From Lachnospiraceae bacterium (GTDB taxonomy: Bacteria > Bacillota > Clostridia > Lachnospirales > Lachnospiraceae): DNA of 6,868 nt. The notes beneath the pieces are model-generated. The model saw nothing but the letters and a program-made list of their open reading frames with translations. It ran no database searches and was not told the origin of the DNA. Every line of letters begins with the position of its first letter. Positions within the stretch are counted from its first letter, which is position 1. The translations under genes and the position numbers were made by a program. The DNA lies in the NCBI GenBank assembly GCA_900752065.1, contig CAADTT010000011.1, positions 1-6,868 on the forward strand, in the 5' to 3' direction. Shown piece after piece: positions 6,738 to 6,868 of the stretch.

Positions 6738-6764
6738 GAATCCTGCGGAGCAGGATTCTTTTTT
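6738..6764 (+). terminator. Second intrinsic terminator downstream of the T-box
   Basis: GAATCCTGC (6738-6746) pairs with GCAGGATTC (6750-6758) around a GGA loop, followed directly by six T residues (6759-6764). It is a textbook intrinsic terminator on the plus strand. It would stop any transcript that escaped the T-box terminator, unless read-through or an alternative fold intervenes. Confidence 0.88.
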
Positions 6765-6868
6765 ATGAAAGGAAGGATGAAGATTGAAAATGAGAAGTAG
6801 AGGGTATCCATTACCTTAAGCACACAACAAATAAGCCATCTTCCGGTGGCTGCTTTAAACATTGAATA
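6765..6868. other. Non-coding tail with no recognisable gene
   Basis: After the second terminator there is no credible coding sequence. ATG at 6765 opens only 11 codons before TAG at 6798-6800, and the nearest purine-rich tract (6771-6776) lies inside this tiny frame, abutting the ATG at 6777. The rest holds the hairpin at 6834-6851. Any T-box target must begin beyond the window. Confidence 0.6.
6823..6851 (-). terminator. Possible intrinsic terminator of a minus-strand gene lying to the right
   Basis: Read on the minus strand, AGCCACC and GATGGCT form a 7-bp stem (one G-T pair) closed by a GGAA (GNRA) loop, followed by TTATTTGTTGT. A TAA at 6855-6857 on the minus strand sits four bases before the hairpin and could be the stop of a gene entering from the right. 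The stem is modest and the T run interrupted, so this is tentative. Confidence 0.4.

Larger units (their letters stand above)
6633..6764 (+). ncRNA. Candidate structured RNA or intergenic repeat with pseudoknot and own terminator
   Basis: I do not recognise a named family, but nearly every base falls into a plausible helix. Helix 1 is the 16-bp hairpin (6633-6671). Helix 2 is a pseudoknot, loop bases AGTGCG (6650-6655) with CGCACT (6686-6691). Helix 3, directly adjoining, is GCGGG (6692-6696) with CCCGC (6723-6727). Small hairpins are TCC-GCGA-GGA (6675-6684, GNRA loop) and TCGC-TAGA-GCGA (6711-6722). CCGC (6724-6727) could instead pair with GCGG (6733-6736). The element ends in the terminator at 6738-6764. 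No dedicated promoter is seen inside it, so it would be made by read-through of the T-box or belong to a dispersed repeat. Strand is inferred from the terminal T run. Confidence 0.5.

Noticed and set aside
6633..6764. Guide RNA (omega-RNA) or end of an IS200/IS605-type element
   Set aside because: Pseudoknots and end hairpins fit loosely, but no transposase, TnpB or IscB gene, nor a recognisable element boundary, is present in the window.
6765..6800. Eleven-codon frame after the second terminator as a leader peptide
   Set aside because: Its ATG directly follows the terminator T run and lacks an upstream ribosome binding site.

Overview
The window looks like a chromosomal stretch from a gut-type, low-to-moderate GC Firmicute, most likely a clostridial (Lachnospiraceae-like) species. 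The evidence is strong GGAGG-type ribosome binding sites, a tRNA-sensing T-box leader, a lysine-rich Ig-like (BIG2) secreted protein, and a TetR regulator next to a radical SAM enzyme. The species cannot be fixed from the sequence alone.

Layout. Positions 1-141 are the leader of a large plus-strand gene. 142-4095 encodes one 1317-residue secreted protein with Ig-like modules. A long perfect hairpin at 4102-4140 separates it from a convergent minus-strand pair: a TetR-family regulator (4138-4704) and, upstream of it, a radical SAM/SPASM-like enzyme (4784-6202). The regulator also has a good promoter of its own in the 79-base gap. The enzyme and regulator probably form a small functional unit, with the regulator sensing something tied to the enzyme's substrate or product; neither substrate nor ligand can be read from the sequence.

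The last 666 bases (6203-6868) contain no credible protein gene but are rich in signals. They hold the divergent promoter region of the radical SAM gene with a candidate palindromic operator, an extended -10 promoter, and a complete T-box riboswitch (about 6366-6642). Its specifier triplet reads AUG (methionine) and its TGGT bulge fits a tRNA with discriminator A, as in tRNA-Met. Immediately after the T-box terminator lies a compact, highly structured element (6633-6764). It has a perfect 16-bp hairpin whose loop can pair with a downstream segment (a pseudoknot), further short helices and a second intrinsic terminator. No coding sequence follows before the window ends, so the T-box target lies beyond 6868 or the T-box is orphaned. 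The element at 6633-6764 is the most interesting unexplained object here: a candidate structured RNA or intergenic repeat.
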